A DNA stretch of 64,000 bases from Panax quinquefolius. Lineage: Eukaryota; Streptophyta; Magnoliopsida; Apiales; Araliaceae. A program made the position numbers and the translations under genes. Location of the stretch: NCBI GenBank assembly GCA_020205615.1, contig CM035160.1, positions 122,316,605 through 122,380,604 on the forward strand. The letters run 5' to 3'. Within the stretch, counting starts at the first letter, position 1, and each line of letters begins with the position of its first letter. Positions 1 through 9,570 of the stretch are shown piece after piece. The notes under the pieces are model-generated. The model was given only the letters and a program-made list of their open reading frames with translations, was not told the origin of the DNA and searched no databases.

Positions 1-13
1 TATCGTGATAGAT

Positions 14-38
14 AATATATATATATATATATATATAT
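14..38. repeat. (AT)n microsatellite
   Basis: A run of about 12 AT dinucleotides near the left edge of the window. Simple sequence; no function is proposed. Confidence 0.9.
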
Positions 39-2074
39 CATTGTCTTAATAGTCTCAAACTATTACATAGAATACCACAAATCTTATTTGGTTAGCTTTC
101 CTTTTCCATTGTTTCTGCATGAGCTTTCTGGTTCTTCACACTTAGCTGAAAACATTTTAATTAAGAAAGGATGAGCATTTGAGTGCCCAGCAAGTAATAG
201 CAATTATATATATATAAGCTGAAAGAATTTAAATGTTTTCTTTATACTACCCTTCTACAACGATTTCAATAGTTGTGAAGTAATATGTACTAATGATAAT
301 AATATATCAATTCTATACCAAATCTTTGAAACTACGTACTGACTATAAATAGGGGTTAGGTGACATACTATGAACATTGTTTTCAATTTTCAAATAGGTT
401 AAACAGAAATTCATCTACAAACCGTCATAACTTACGGGCACGGGGGGTGATCAGCCCGTTATGCCCTGCATTGATCAATACTACGTGTAAGAACGAGGGT
501 ATCGTTCACTCTGTCCACCTTGGGTGCATAAAAGTTTTCCCGTGTAGGGATGTTCATACTTGTCTGGGTTCCAAATCAAAGGTTTTATCTTGTTCAACGA
601 TAATCTATAATTCAACATATATGTATACGGGTAATTGACAAAGGTGTATCAACATGTGATTAAATACAATGATTATCCAAGTGGGGACACTTATATAACC
701 ATTTATCGAAATTAACGAACAGAATATATATCTGAATTATCATATACTAACATGTTGATAATCAATGGGCGATATATATATAAGGTTAATAATGCATAAA
801 GAATAATATAGTTTAGAAACATTCTTACTCATGTCCATCGCATAAAGAAAATGCAAAGGTAAGATACTTGCACTCGATGGCGCCACACGATTTGCAACTT
901 AGTATTATCTTTTATAAAACCACCTATCGCAGTAATAAGATCATTTTACTGATTAGAATATCATATTATAACACATAACACTGCTTATTGCAGTCAGCAT
1001 ATACCCTAATCACATTAGCACATATGTTTAATAACCATTGAATCACAAATAATCACTTTATCTAATCACATTATCTAAGTCCAGATCAATTTAAAATATG
1101 CTTGATTGTCTTGACAAACTTTATCGAATAATTATCGAGTCTAAGACTCTGTCTTGTAACTTAGTATTAGTCATATTATTTTTAAATGACTTATAATAAT
1201 TTTAAAACATTTATTATAATTTATCATGAATTTTCAAACATCTAATCATTATTAAATGATTTAAATATTAAACAATTCTATTATCATTAATATTTAATTA
1301 ATATTAAACTATTAATCAAATCATTTCTAAAATGTTAAAGTTATTTATAATAACTTGAAATACTTTTAAAGTATTAATATTACCCTTAAATGATTTTTAA
1401 AATATTTAAAATCATTTTTAAATAATTATCATTAATATTAAAGTATTAATGTATTATTACCAAAATATTAAAAGTCATTTAATTATAACTTAAAATATTT
1501 TTAATTCATTTATATCCCTTTTACATGATTTTTTTAAATTAATAAAACCATTTATAAACTATTTATTTAATATAATTATTAAATAAATTTAATATCATTA
1601 ATAATAATTAATTAATGAAATTTATTTTAAATATTGAAAGTCATATTTTATAACTTAAAATACTTTTAAATACCTTATTATTATTTAAAATGATTTTAAT
1701 ATAATAAAATCATTTTTAATTAATTTATTTAATTCATTTAGTAAATAACTTAATATTCATTAATATTAAATAATTAATGAAAATTGCTTTAAAATATTAA
1801 AAGTTATATTTTATAACTTAAAATATTTTTAAATAACTTATTATCATTTAAAATGATTTTAATATAATAAAATCATTTTTAATTAATTTATTTAATGAAT
1901 TTAATAAATAAATTAATTATCAATAATATTTAAATAAATACTAATATTTATGAAAAATATTTCAAATTATTAATATTTAATTTTTATAATTTTAAAATAA
2001 TTTTTGTAATTTTTAGAATTTAATAACTATTTTAAAATAATTTTCGGAAAATTAAATAATTAATTTTAATAAAA

Positions 2075-2118
2075 TTGTCGCTAAAGACTGCCTATAGCGA
2101 CAAAACAGTCGCTATAGG
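2075..2118. other. Alternative hairpins around GTCGCTATAGG
   Basis: Two overlapping stem-loops compete for the same strand. One pairs TTGTCGCT (2075-2082) with AGCGACAA (2096-2103). The other pairs CCTATAGCGAC (2091-2101) with GTCGCTATAGG (2108-2118) over a six-base loop, with perfect 11-bp arms. A related hairpin lies in the right copy at 11932-11964. Confidence 0.75.
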
Positions 2119-2239
2119 TGTTCTTCGCGTTATTGATACAAACCTAGAATTCATATGCAGCTATCATGGTTACTACTTTGACCAGTATTAAAATCGTGTG
2201 TGATGTGTTTCTGGGAACGCTAATCATCAGATCTTGTAT

Positions 2240-2990
2240 TTCGTTTGCAGTACTACATTATCCAACAACAATCTTGCTCAAACAATACATAACAAGAAAG
2301 ATCTAAGCGTCCAAAATGTACATGTTGAAGTGTTCTTCATTTCGGGTTACCCGAAATGAAGAACGATTCGATCGTCCATTTTCAGGCTTCTACACTTTGT
2401 AATCCTTGTCTGTTTTAGTGATATAAATGGTGCGAAGATGTAGACAACATGTAGGACAATAGATCTATCACATAACATCAACAAAAATATAACACAATCG
2501 TCAGATCCGGGCCGGTCAAACCTTATCGACATACATTGCATACGTTTTCTTTTCAGGTTACCCGTAAAAAGCGGTTCTCATGATTCTTACATCTACTTTG
2601 ACCGACCACTGTGATCAACCCACTTGATTATTTAGTGATATAAAAGCATGACATTGAATTTTAGGTAACATACTACAATTGAATTACAACCACAAGAACA
2701 AAACATCAAACAGTAGCAAGATCAAGATCCACGAATATTATGCCAGACCCTTTCTGGGCAATTTCTGGGTTACCCAGAAATGCCCAGTCAATGCCGGTCA
2801 ACGTGGTTTGACCACGAATATCTAGCAATGAATAATCGATCCGACCCTGATTCAAGTTCTAGATCCTAGACCACATAACATACTACAAGTATAAACCTTC
2901 AAAACACAAAAATCATAAACAGGCTGAGATTTACAGCCTCTAACATTTGATGTCAGACCACAAAATAAATTTTTTCCAGATTCTTTAAAT
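2240..2990 (-). repeat. Degenerate ~211-bp tandem repeat with palindromic cores
   Basis: Three units are clear from their palindromic cores, centred at about 2348, 2559 and 2771, so the spacing is 211-212 bp. A weaker fourth core may lie near 2983. Each unit also carries a GGTCAAACC/TTGACC-like element and an AGATC-like element at similar offsets. Units are strongly diverged outside these motifs. The same spacing recurs on the opposite strand at 11130-11890. Confidence 0.6.
2332..2364. other. Perfect 33-bp palindrome
   Basis: Arms GTTCTTCATTTCGGGT (2332-2347) and ACCCGAAATGAAGAAC (2349-2364) are perfect reverse complements around one T. It is the best preserved of the palindromic cores in the 211-bp repeat. 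Confidence 0.95.
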
Positions 2991-3494
2991 CTTCAAATCT
3001 GAGCCTCTAGATGTTATGGATCTAACATCTAGCAACCTAGATCATCCTTAGACACCTTATATAACATGTTTAACACACAAAAAATTAAAATCTAACGACA
3101 GATTATTGGGCAGAAATCATGGCTAAGGTTTATACCTTCTTGAGAAATGTTTGATTCTAGCTGCTAGTGATTGTTATATATATTAGTGGGGCTCAGTTCT
3201 TGACTGATCTAGCTTATAATTTCGGAGGTTAGGGCTTGAGAGAGAGAATGGTTAAGTGTTACACAAAATGTAAGTTAGTAAATGGCTTTCTCTCTCCTCC
3301 AATCTATATATATATGATGTTGGATGCATGTATTGGCTGATATTACTTGATTTGTTGGAGATATTAAGTCAATGGAGTAGTTAGATTAGCTCAACAACTC
3401 CCGCACTTTTCAAGCCTTGCTATTTACATAAAAAAAATCCAATGAGGGGTATAATGGTCTTTTGGCTTGGAATTTAAGGGCAATCATGTAATCA

Positions 3495-4235
3495 TGCAAA
3501 CCCTTAGGGTTTAACCCTAAGGTTTAGCACAAAACATTAGTAGGATTTAGTAATTAGGGTTTGTACAAAAATAATAAAATTAAATAAAAATTAAATAAAT
3601 TTTAGTTTCTAAAATTTTAAAATTAGGGTTTCATAATTATGATTAATTTTCTAATTACCTTATACAGTAACATTAGGGTTTAGATCATATAATTATCATT
3701 GACTTTGCTAATTTAATAATTAGGGTTTAAGATTTTGATAATTAGGGTTATCGATTTATAATTAGGTTTTCTAATTATCAAATTAGGGTTTTAAAAATTT
3801 AGGGTTTCCAAAATTAACAATTATAATTTTAATACTTGCTAATTAATCATCTTATCACAATTACCAACAATCTCGAACTCTAATTTGAATTTCAAATTAG
3901 GGTTTCTCATTTCCAAAAATTAGGGTTTTAGAAATATTAATTAGGGTTTTCTACAAATTAGGGTTTTTAGACATTTAATTAGGGTTTACCTAATTAATAC
4001 ATTTAATACACGACATAAATTATATAACATGGTTAAATAACAATCTTGTACTCTAAATTGGATCTCAAATTAGGGTTTAACATTATTACTAGGGTTTGGT
4101 CATAATACACCATAATTGACCAACCATTATCAATACGGAAATACAGTACATATTCATAGCATTGATAAATCAAAATATAATTAATATTATATTATTATTC
4201 TCATACCTTGATAATTATCCAAAATTAGGGTTTGG
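3495..4235 (-). promoter_or_regulatory. Cluster of telobox-like motifs
   Basis: About 16 copies of TTAGGGTTT or a one-base variant (AAACCCTAA on the minus strand) occur in about 740 bases, at irregular spacing inside AT-rich DNA. They are not in tandem, so this is neither a telomere nor a simple interstitial telomeric array. In plants AAACCCTAA is the telobox, a site bound by telomere-repeat-binding (TRB) proteins in promoters. Whether these copies act as binding sites is inference. Confidence 0.6.
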
Positions 4236-4630
4236 ATTCCATATCGATTTATTCTTCATATTTAACCTTAATAATTAAGGTAAAATAATTAACTTAATAA
4301 TTTGTACTAAAATTCATATAATAAAATAATTATTCTAATTATTCTAAAAATCACTTCATATATTATTTAAATAATTTATGATTATATTGTTATGGAAAAT
4401 AATTAATAAAAACATTTTTATCTTAAAATTAATTATTATAAGAATATACTTTAATCAATAATTCTAAAATAAATTTACTTGTAAATAATCATGTAATAAA
4501 TATATTTTTATTTACCACATAAATACATATACACTTTATCTTGTCTCAAAAATCCTCATCCTTAAAATTAAAAAAAAAATTATACTCAAAATTTCTTATT
4601 TATTTATATAGAAAATATCGGGTTATTACA

Positions 4631-4847
4631 TCCTCACTATTTTGTAAAATAGTGTATCAATAATTGTAATGAGGACTTATTTGAGTGTGGATATTGTCTA
4701 GAAGACAATATTTGTATTTAAACTCACAGTTTAATTATGTGTTGTCGTATTTTGCACGACAATTGTATTAATGAAGTTGTAGTTGTTTCTGTACCATGTA
4801 TTTGGCGACTCAGAATGGGTGATGTATACCTATTTTGGGGCGTCACA
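4631..4847 (+). repeat. 3' terminal fragment of the 5' LTR of element A
   Basis: The last 217 bases match the ends of the LTRs at 6723-9566 and 57913-60316. They include the nested CACTATTTT/AAAATAGTG hairpin, the ATTTGGCGACTCAGAATGGG block and the terminal GGGGCGTCACA. The upstream ~2.6 kb of LTR is missing. Confidence 0.85.
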
Positions 4848-6711
4848 CTATGCCTCACGACAACTTAAAGAATATGAGAGGAATTATCATACTCATGATC
4901 TAGAGTTGGCAGCAGTCATTTTTGCGCTTAAGATTTGGAGGCATTACCTGTATGGAGAGAAGGTGGAGATCTATACGGATCATAAAAGCCTCAAATATTT
5001 CTTCACTCAAAAGGAACTCAACATGCGGCAAAGACGATGGCTTGAGTTGTTGAAAGATTACGATCATACCATTCAATATCATCTTGGAAAAGCGAACGTA
5101 ATAGCTAATGCATTGAGTAGAAGATCATATGCAGGTACGAGTGCATTATTGTCAACGCAAAGGCTCATTTTATATGACTTACAAAGGATGGAGATAGAGT
5201 TAAAGACTCAAGGGACCCATGTGATGATGGAGAATATACGAGTAGAACCGACTTTAATCGATAAAGTTAAAGTTGCTCAAGCTACAGACTTGGAGTTGAT
5301 GCGTATGAGGAAGAAAGTGCAAGAAGGTGCTATGCCGGAAGTAAGAATCGATGAAGAAGGAATACTTCGAGTTAACTCCAGACTTTGTGTTCTTAACAAC
5401 CCTGATTTAAAGTATAAAATCATAATGGAGGCACACAACACACCATTTGCAATCCATCCTGGGAGTAGCAAAATGTATCGTGATCTTCGACATACATTTT
5501 GGTGGAGCAATATAAAGAGAGAGATAGTGGAGTTTATCTCAAGGTGTTAAACTTGTCAACGAGTCAAGGCGGAGCATCAAGTACTAAAAGGTCCATTGCA
5601 ACCACTTGAAATTCCAGAATGGAAGTGGGAGCACATTACCATGGATTTTGTTACTGGTCTTCCCAAGGTTTCTCAAGGCATAGATGTAATTTGGGTCATT
5701 GTTGATAGATTGACCAAGTTTGCTCATTTCCTACCTATACGAGAAACTTATACACTTGAACATCTTGCTCGTATGTACATAAACGAGATTGTAAGACTGC
5801 ATGGTATGCCAGTATCCATAGTTTCTGATCGAGACCCAAGATTCACTTCAAGATTTTGGGTTAGTTTGCAAAAAGCTATGGGCACGGATTTATGATTTAG
5901 CTCGGCATATCATCCTCAAACGGACAGGCAGTCGGAAAGGACTATTCAAACTCTTGAAGATTTATTAAGACTCTGTGTCCTTGACTTCAAAGGAAGTTGG
6001 TACAAGTTCTTACCATTGGTGGAGTTTTCATACAAGAACAGTTATCAAGCAAGTATTGGCATGGCTCCATTTGATGCGTTGTATGGAAGAAAGTGTCGTT
6101 CTCCAGTATGTTGAGATGAGGTGGGTGAAGCAACGTTGTTGGGACCGGAGTTGGTACGTATGACTACAAAAAAGATTCAAACGATCCGACAACGTAAAAA
6201 AACCTCACAAGATCGACAAAAGAGTTATGTTGGTCTTCATCGAAAGGACGTGGAATTCGATATTGGAGATCATATGTTGTTACGTGTTACTCCATAGAAG
6301 GGAGTTACGAGATTTGGAGAGAGAGGAAATCTCAACCCTCGATTCATTGGCCCATTTTTAATCCTCGATCGAGTAGGAACTGTGGCCTATAGACTCGCTT
6401 TACCGCCAAGTATGTCTCGTGTTCATAACATTTTTCATATATCTATGTCTCGTGAAAGACCGAACCACATTATTGAATTAGAACCAGACGAGATAGAGAA
6501 AGATTTAGCGTATGAAGAGTTACCTGTTAAAATCTTGGATAAGAAGGATCATATTCTACGCTCCAAGGTTATACCTCAAGTCAAAGTTTTATGGAGAAAC
6601 CACGATGTGGAAGAAATGATCAGGGAATTAGAATCCGAGATGAAGTCAAGATATCCTCACCTCTTCGATATACCAGGTACGTACCCTAATTTTGAGGACG
6701 AAATTTCATAA
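4848..6711 (+). pseudogene. pol: Chromovirus pol fragment: RNase H, integrase, chromodomain
   Basis: One reading frame runs the whole length and is interrupted only by stops at 5548 (TAA), 5893 (TGA), 6112 (TGA) and 6295 (TAG). RNase H begins part-way, at [13 protein letters not shown], and includes the TDHKSLKYF block near 4977. In integrase the zinc-binding region spans about 5450-5560 and its CxxC is broken by the first stop. The catalytic triad is present: Asp at 5644, Asp at 5827, Glu at 5935, with 35 residues between the last two. The C-terminal domain at about 6490-6650 is the Tekay/Del-type chromodomain (VLWRNHDVEEM), which in this family guides integration to marked chromatin. It lacks about three residues relative to C near 6450. 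Three of the four stops fit C-to-T or G-to-A changes of Arg or Trp codons. Confidence 0.88.
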
Positions 6712-6722
6712 GAAGGGGAGGT
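6710..6722 (+). other. Polypurine tract of element A
   Basis: AAGAAGGGGAGGT lies directly before the 3' LTR start TGTAAGACCCC. Such tracts prime plus-strand DNA synthesis. Elements B and C carry the same sequence. Confidence 0.9.
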
Positions 6723-7898
6723 TGTAAGACCCCAACTTTTATGAATAAAGAATAATTTTCTCCAAATATATATTTGAATATTATAGTGTGGATTTGATAT
6801 AATGTTATAGTTGTGGGTAATATTTACAAATTTTGCAAAGTAAGCAAGTGGTTATATAATATTCGATTGGTGGGGAATATTCATTTTTACGGGGAATATT
6901 AAATGACGGCAAGACAATCATTAGTGGACCCCACAACGGAAGTATTGTCGTAGTAGTTAAGCAACTATGTAATTATCTTTTATAAAAATAATCTGCGAAA
7001 GTGTTACTTCGTTAAACTATTGAACTACCCTAGGTAGTAAAAAAAATGAATATCTGGCGTGGTTGCGTAGTAGCACTGCGGTATTAATTATTGATGCTTA
7101 CGAGAAGTCACTTTCGGTTATACTCAATTATTGCTACAGTAATTGTTGCATCTTATCTCTCATATTATTGATTCAATTATTGCCACAGTATCATCTGCAT
7201 AATATTTTATATTATTAAATCAATAATTGAGACGAAAAATTTATTCATATTATTATTTGCAATATTGACAATGTCTAGAAGTTCTGTCAAGGAGAGGTTT
7301 GGTCACCTAAATGCGCGCCAATAAGGAGAAATCCTTATCGGAAAGCCCCCTCTTTCCTGGGAACGACCTGGTTGTTAAATATTGTGAGTTATAATATTAA
7401 TGATGAATAACTTCGTGTTGATTAAAGATGAAATTGATAGTTCCATTGTGTTGGGATTATTAGTGTTAGTGGAAATCGACATTTATTTTGATAATAATTG
7501 ATGTCTAAAGGTTATATTGATCAATCGGGTAATTAATCGAATAAATGAGCAATTAATTGCTATTATTTCACATTCTTATAACTATTTGTTCACATGTGTG
7601 TACTTTTGATTCACATTCATGTACTATTAGGGGAGGTGGTACAAGATTGATAATACTTACATGACTAAATTAAAAATAGAGGTGTAGATGAAGGTACTAT
7701 ACTATAATTAGTTTTTTCACATGATTATACTATTAAGTCACATGAATGAACTATTGATTCACATTATTTACTATTAGGGGAGGTGGTGCATGTTTGATAA
7801 TACTTGCAGGACTAAATTTAAAATGAAGAAAAAGAGGAAGGTATTATACTGTAATATTTTGAGCCCCAAAACGTGCAATTATCGAAACTATATTTTCC

Positions 7899-7907
7899 TA
7901 TAAATAG
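7899..7907 (+). promoter_or_regulatory. LTR TATA box (element A)
   Basis: TATAAATAG lies in the middle of the LTR and is followed within ~60 bases by CT-rich and AGAGAGAAA-rich sequence. The same box sits at the same place in the LTRs of B, D and E and in the 5' LTR of C. It is probably the Pol II promoter that sets the U3/R boundary. Confidence 0.7.
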
Positions 7908-8104
7908 AAGCTCATTCTTCCTTCATTTCTCACCAATTCACAAAAGCTTTAGAGCAATTATAATAGAGAGAAATTATAGAGAGAAAGAAGAAGAGAAGTC
8001 TGCTACCTAACTATTCCAGTATCCAGTTTTTCTAAGTTAAGGGGTATTATTCTTTCGTATTCATGAAGAGAGTTATTTTCTTTCAATACTCGTAAGTGTT
8101 GTTA

Positions 8105-8460
8105 TTCCATTCTTTATTATTCTGTTGGAATAACATGTCTGTGCGGTCTATCGCATGCCTGTTGAATTTTGTTGTTATTCCATTCTTTATTATTCTGTTG
8201 GAACATCCTGTCTGTGCGGATTACGCATGACCTGGTTCTATTCTTTATTATTCTATTGGAACATCCTGTCTGTGTGGATTACGCATGACCTGGTTCCATT
8301 CTTTATTATTCTGTTAGAATATCCTGTCTGTGCGGGTTACGCATGACCTAGTTCCATTCTTTATTATTCTGTTGGAATAACTTTATGCATCTTGATTACG
8401 TACGCTCTGGTGAATTCTTCATTATTCTATTCTTTATTATTACGCTGGAATAATGCATTT
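8105..8460 (+). repeat. 58-bp tandem repeat in LTR
   Basis: Copies of CATTCTTTATTATTCTGTTG recur at 8181, 8239, 8297 and 8355, an exact 58-bp period, with more diverged copies on either side. Units also carry CTGTGCGGNTTACGCATGACC. Related arrays of differing copy number are in LTRs B, C and E; D almost lacks it, which accounts for part of its shorter length. Confidence 0.85.
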
Positions 8461-9350
8461 GACGTGGATTACCGCATGGCGGCAAAAATCTATTTCATGA
8501 TTCATATATTCTATTATACTCGGTTGGTTAAAGTTTTGGCTTCTATACTCCATGAAATTAGTGGAATATCCTTGATATTAAGCGCTTCATCTAAAGATCT
8601 TTTCATGGAAATATTCTTCTGAGCATTCTTGAATTTTACCCCACAAAACAGTATCATGTTGACAATTTGGACGTTATTGATTTTTGGATAAATTAAATTT
8701 TAAATCTTTAAAAATTTATCATTGAACTTGTTTTATTGAATTCTTATATTATTGTCATCATCCTCATGTTTATAATATGTTGAAAGTCATATGTGGCATG
8801 TAGTGCATAGATGGACTTGGTATGATTATGACCAGGGATTATTCGATATAATCATGACCGTAATGTTACAAATGATGTGGTAAAAATCCTCATTGGTCGT
8901 AGTGCATTGATGGACAGTTGTTGGCATGATCATGACCATTGATGAATACACGAATATCCTTGGCTCGTAGTGCATGGATAATTTGTGGTCGTGATATTAA
9001 TGAATATCCTTGGCCGTAGTGCAGGGATGATGTGGTTTATTTATTTAGCTGAGTCTCAGCGATAAAAGTGATGAAAAACCTTTTAAATCATAGAAGATAG
9101 TAGATTTTATTCTCTACTTGACTCTTATAATGGATTGCTTGTTCCGCTGCAGTTAAACTTGATGTTTATTATATTTTATCAGTTTAACACTGTTGAAGGC
9201 TAACGATAAATTATTCTGCATTATCTTAGTCATAATATTTCTTCTTTGGGCTAGTTGAGCTCACCCTTTCTTTCACCGTTCTCTTCAGAAAATGAGAACG
9301 TGGCCGGACTAGTCGGGAAGCGGAGTGACGATCCAGATGATAGCATTAGT

Positions 9351-9433
9351 AGTCCTCACTATTCTGTTAAATAGTGTGACAATAAATGTAATGAGGACTC
9401 CATTGAGTGTGGATATTGTCTAGATGACAATAT
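9351..9433 (+). other. Conserved paired hairpins near the LTR 3' end
   Basis: An outer stem AGTCCTCA...TGAGGACT (9351-9399) encloses an inner stem CACTATT...AATAGTG. A second stem-loop, ATATTGTC-TAGAT-GACAATAT (9413-9433), follows. Both are recognisable in the remnant at 4631 and in LTRs B, D and E. The outer stem has decayed in C. If transcribed they would lie near the 5' end of the genomic RNA. Confidence 0.7.
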
Positions 9434-9570
9434 TCTTATTAAAACTCTTAGATTATGTTTTGTCGTATCTTACACAACTATTGTATAATTAAGTTGTATT
9501 TGAATTTTATACCATGTATTTGGCGACTCAAGATGGGTGATATATACCTATTTTGGGGGCGTCACATATA

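Larger units (their letters stand above)
1..4630 (-). mobile_element. Old, long LTR-like sequence (left copy)
   Basis: No gene is visible in this stretch. Read on the minus strand it starts at 4630 with TGTAATAACCC, a typical plant gypsy LTR start. It runs leftward through a telobox-rich part (about 4235-3495), palindrome-centred repeats (about 2990-2240), a GTCGCT hairpin (2118-2075) and a very AT-rich block (about 2070-1140). The same order is found on the plus strand at 11116-12800, so the two are diverged copies of one repeat family in opposite orientation. Positions 1-1140 are AT-rich with short GC islands at about 430-600 and show nothing recognisable. No left LTR end or primer-binding site was found, so the element may run out of the window. 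The repeat relationship is seen; calling it an LTR is inferred. Confidence 0.42.
4631..9566 (+). mobile_element. Element A: truncated Ty3/gypsy chromovirus (Tekay/Del type)
   Basis: Order on the plus strand: LTR 3' fragment (4631-4847), RNase H-integrase-chromodomain frame (4848-6711), polypurine tract (6710-6722) and 3' LTR (6723-9566). The primer-binding site, gag, protease and reverse transcriptase are missing, so it cannot move on its own. The left boundary abuts the minus-strand LTR start at 4630, so no target-site duplication can be confirmed. The chromodomain-type C-terminus and the LTR sequence group it with elements B to E. Confidence 0.85.
6723..9566 (+). repeat. 3' LTR of element A (2.84 kb)
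   Basis: It starts TGTAAGACCCCAACTTTTAT and ends GGGGGCGTCACA, with the TG/CA ends expected of LTRs. It contains an AATAAAG near its start, a TATA box at 7899-7907, a 58-bp repeat array (8105-8460), a degenerate array of AATATCCTTGGC-CGTAGTGCA units (about 8780-9030), a GAGCTCACC block near 9257 and paired hairpins near its end. It carries no coding potential of its own. Confidence 0.9.

Noticed and set aside
3495..4235. Interstitial telomere array
   Set aside because: The TTAGGGTTT motifs are irregularly spaced and not in tandem, so they are better described as a telobox cluster.
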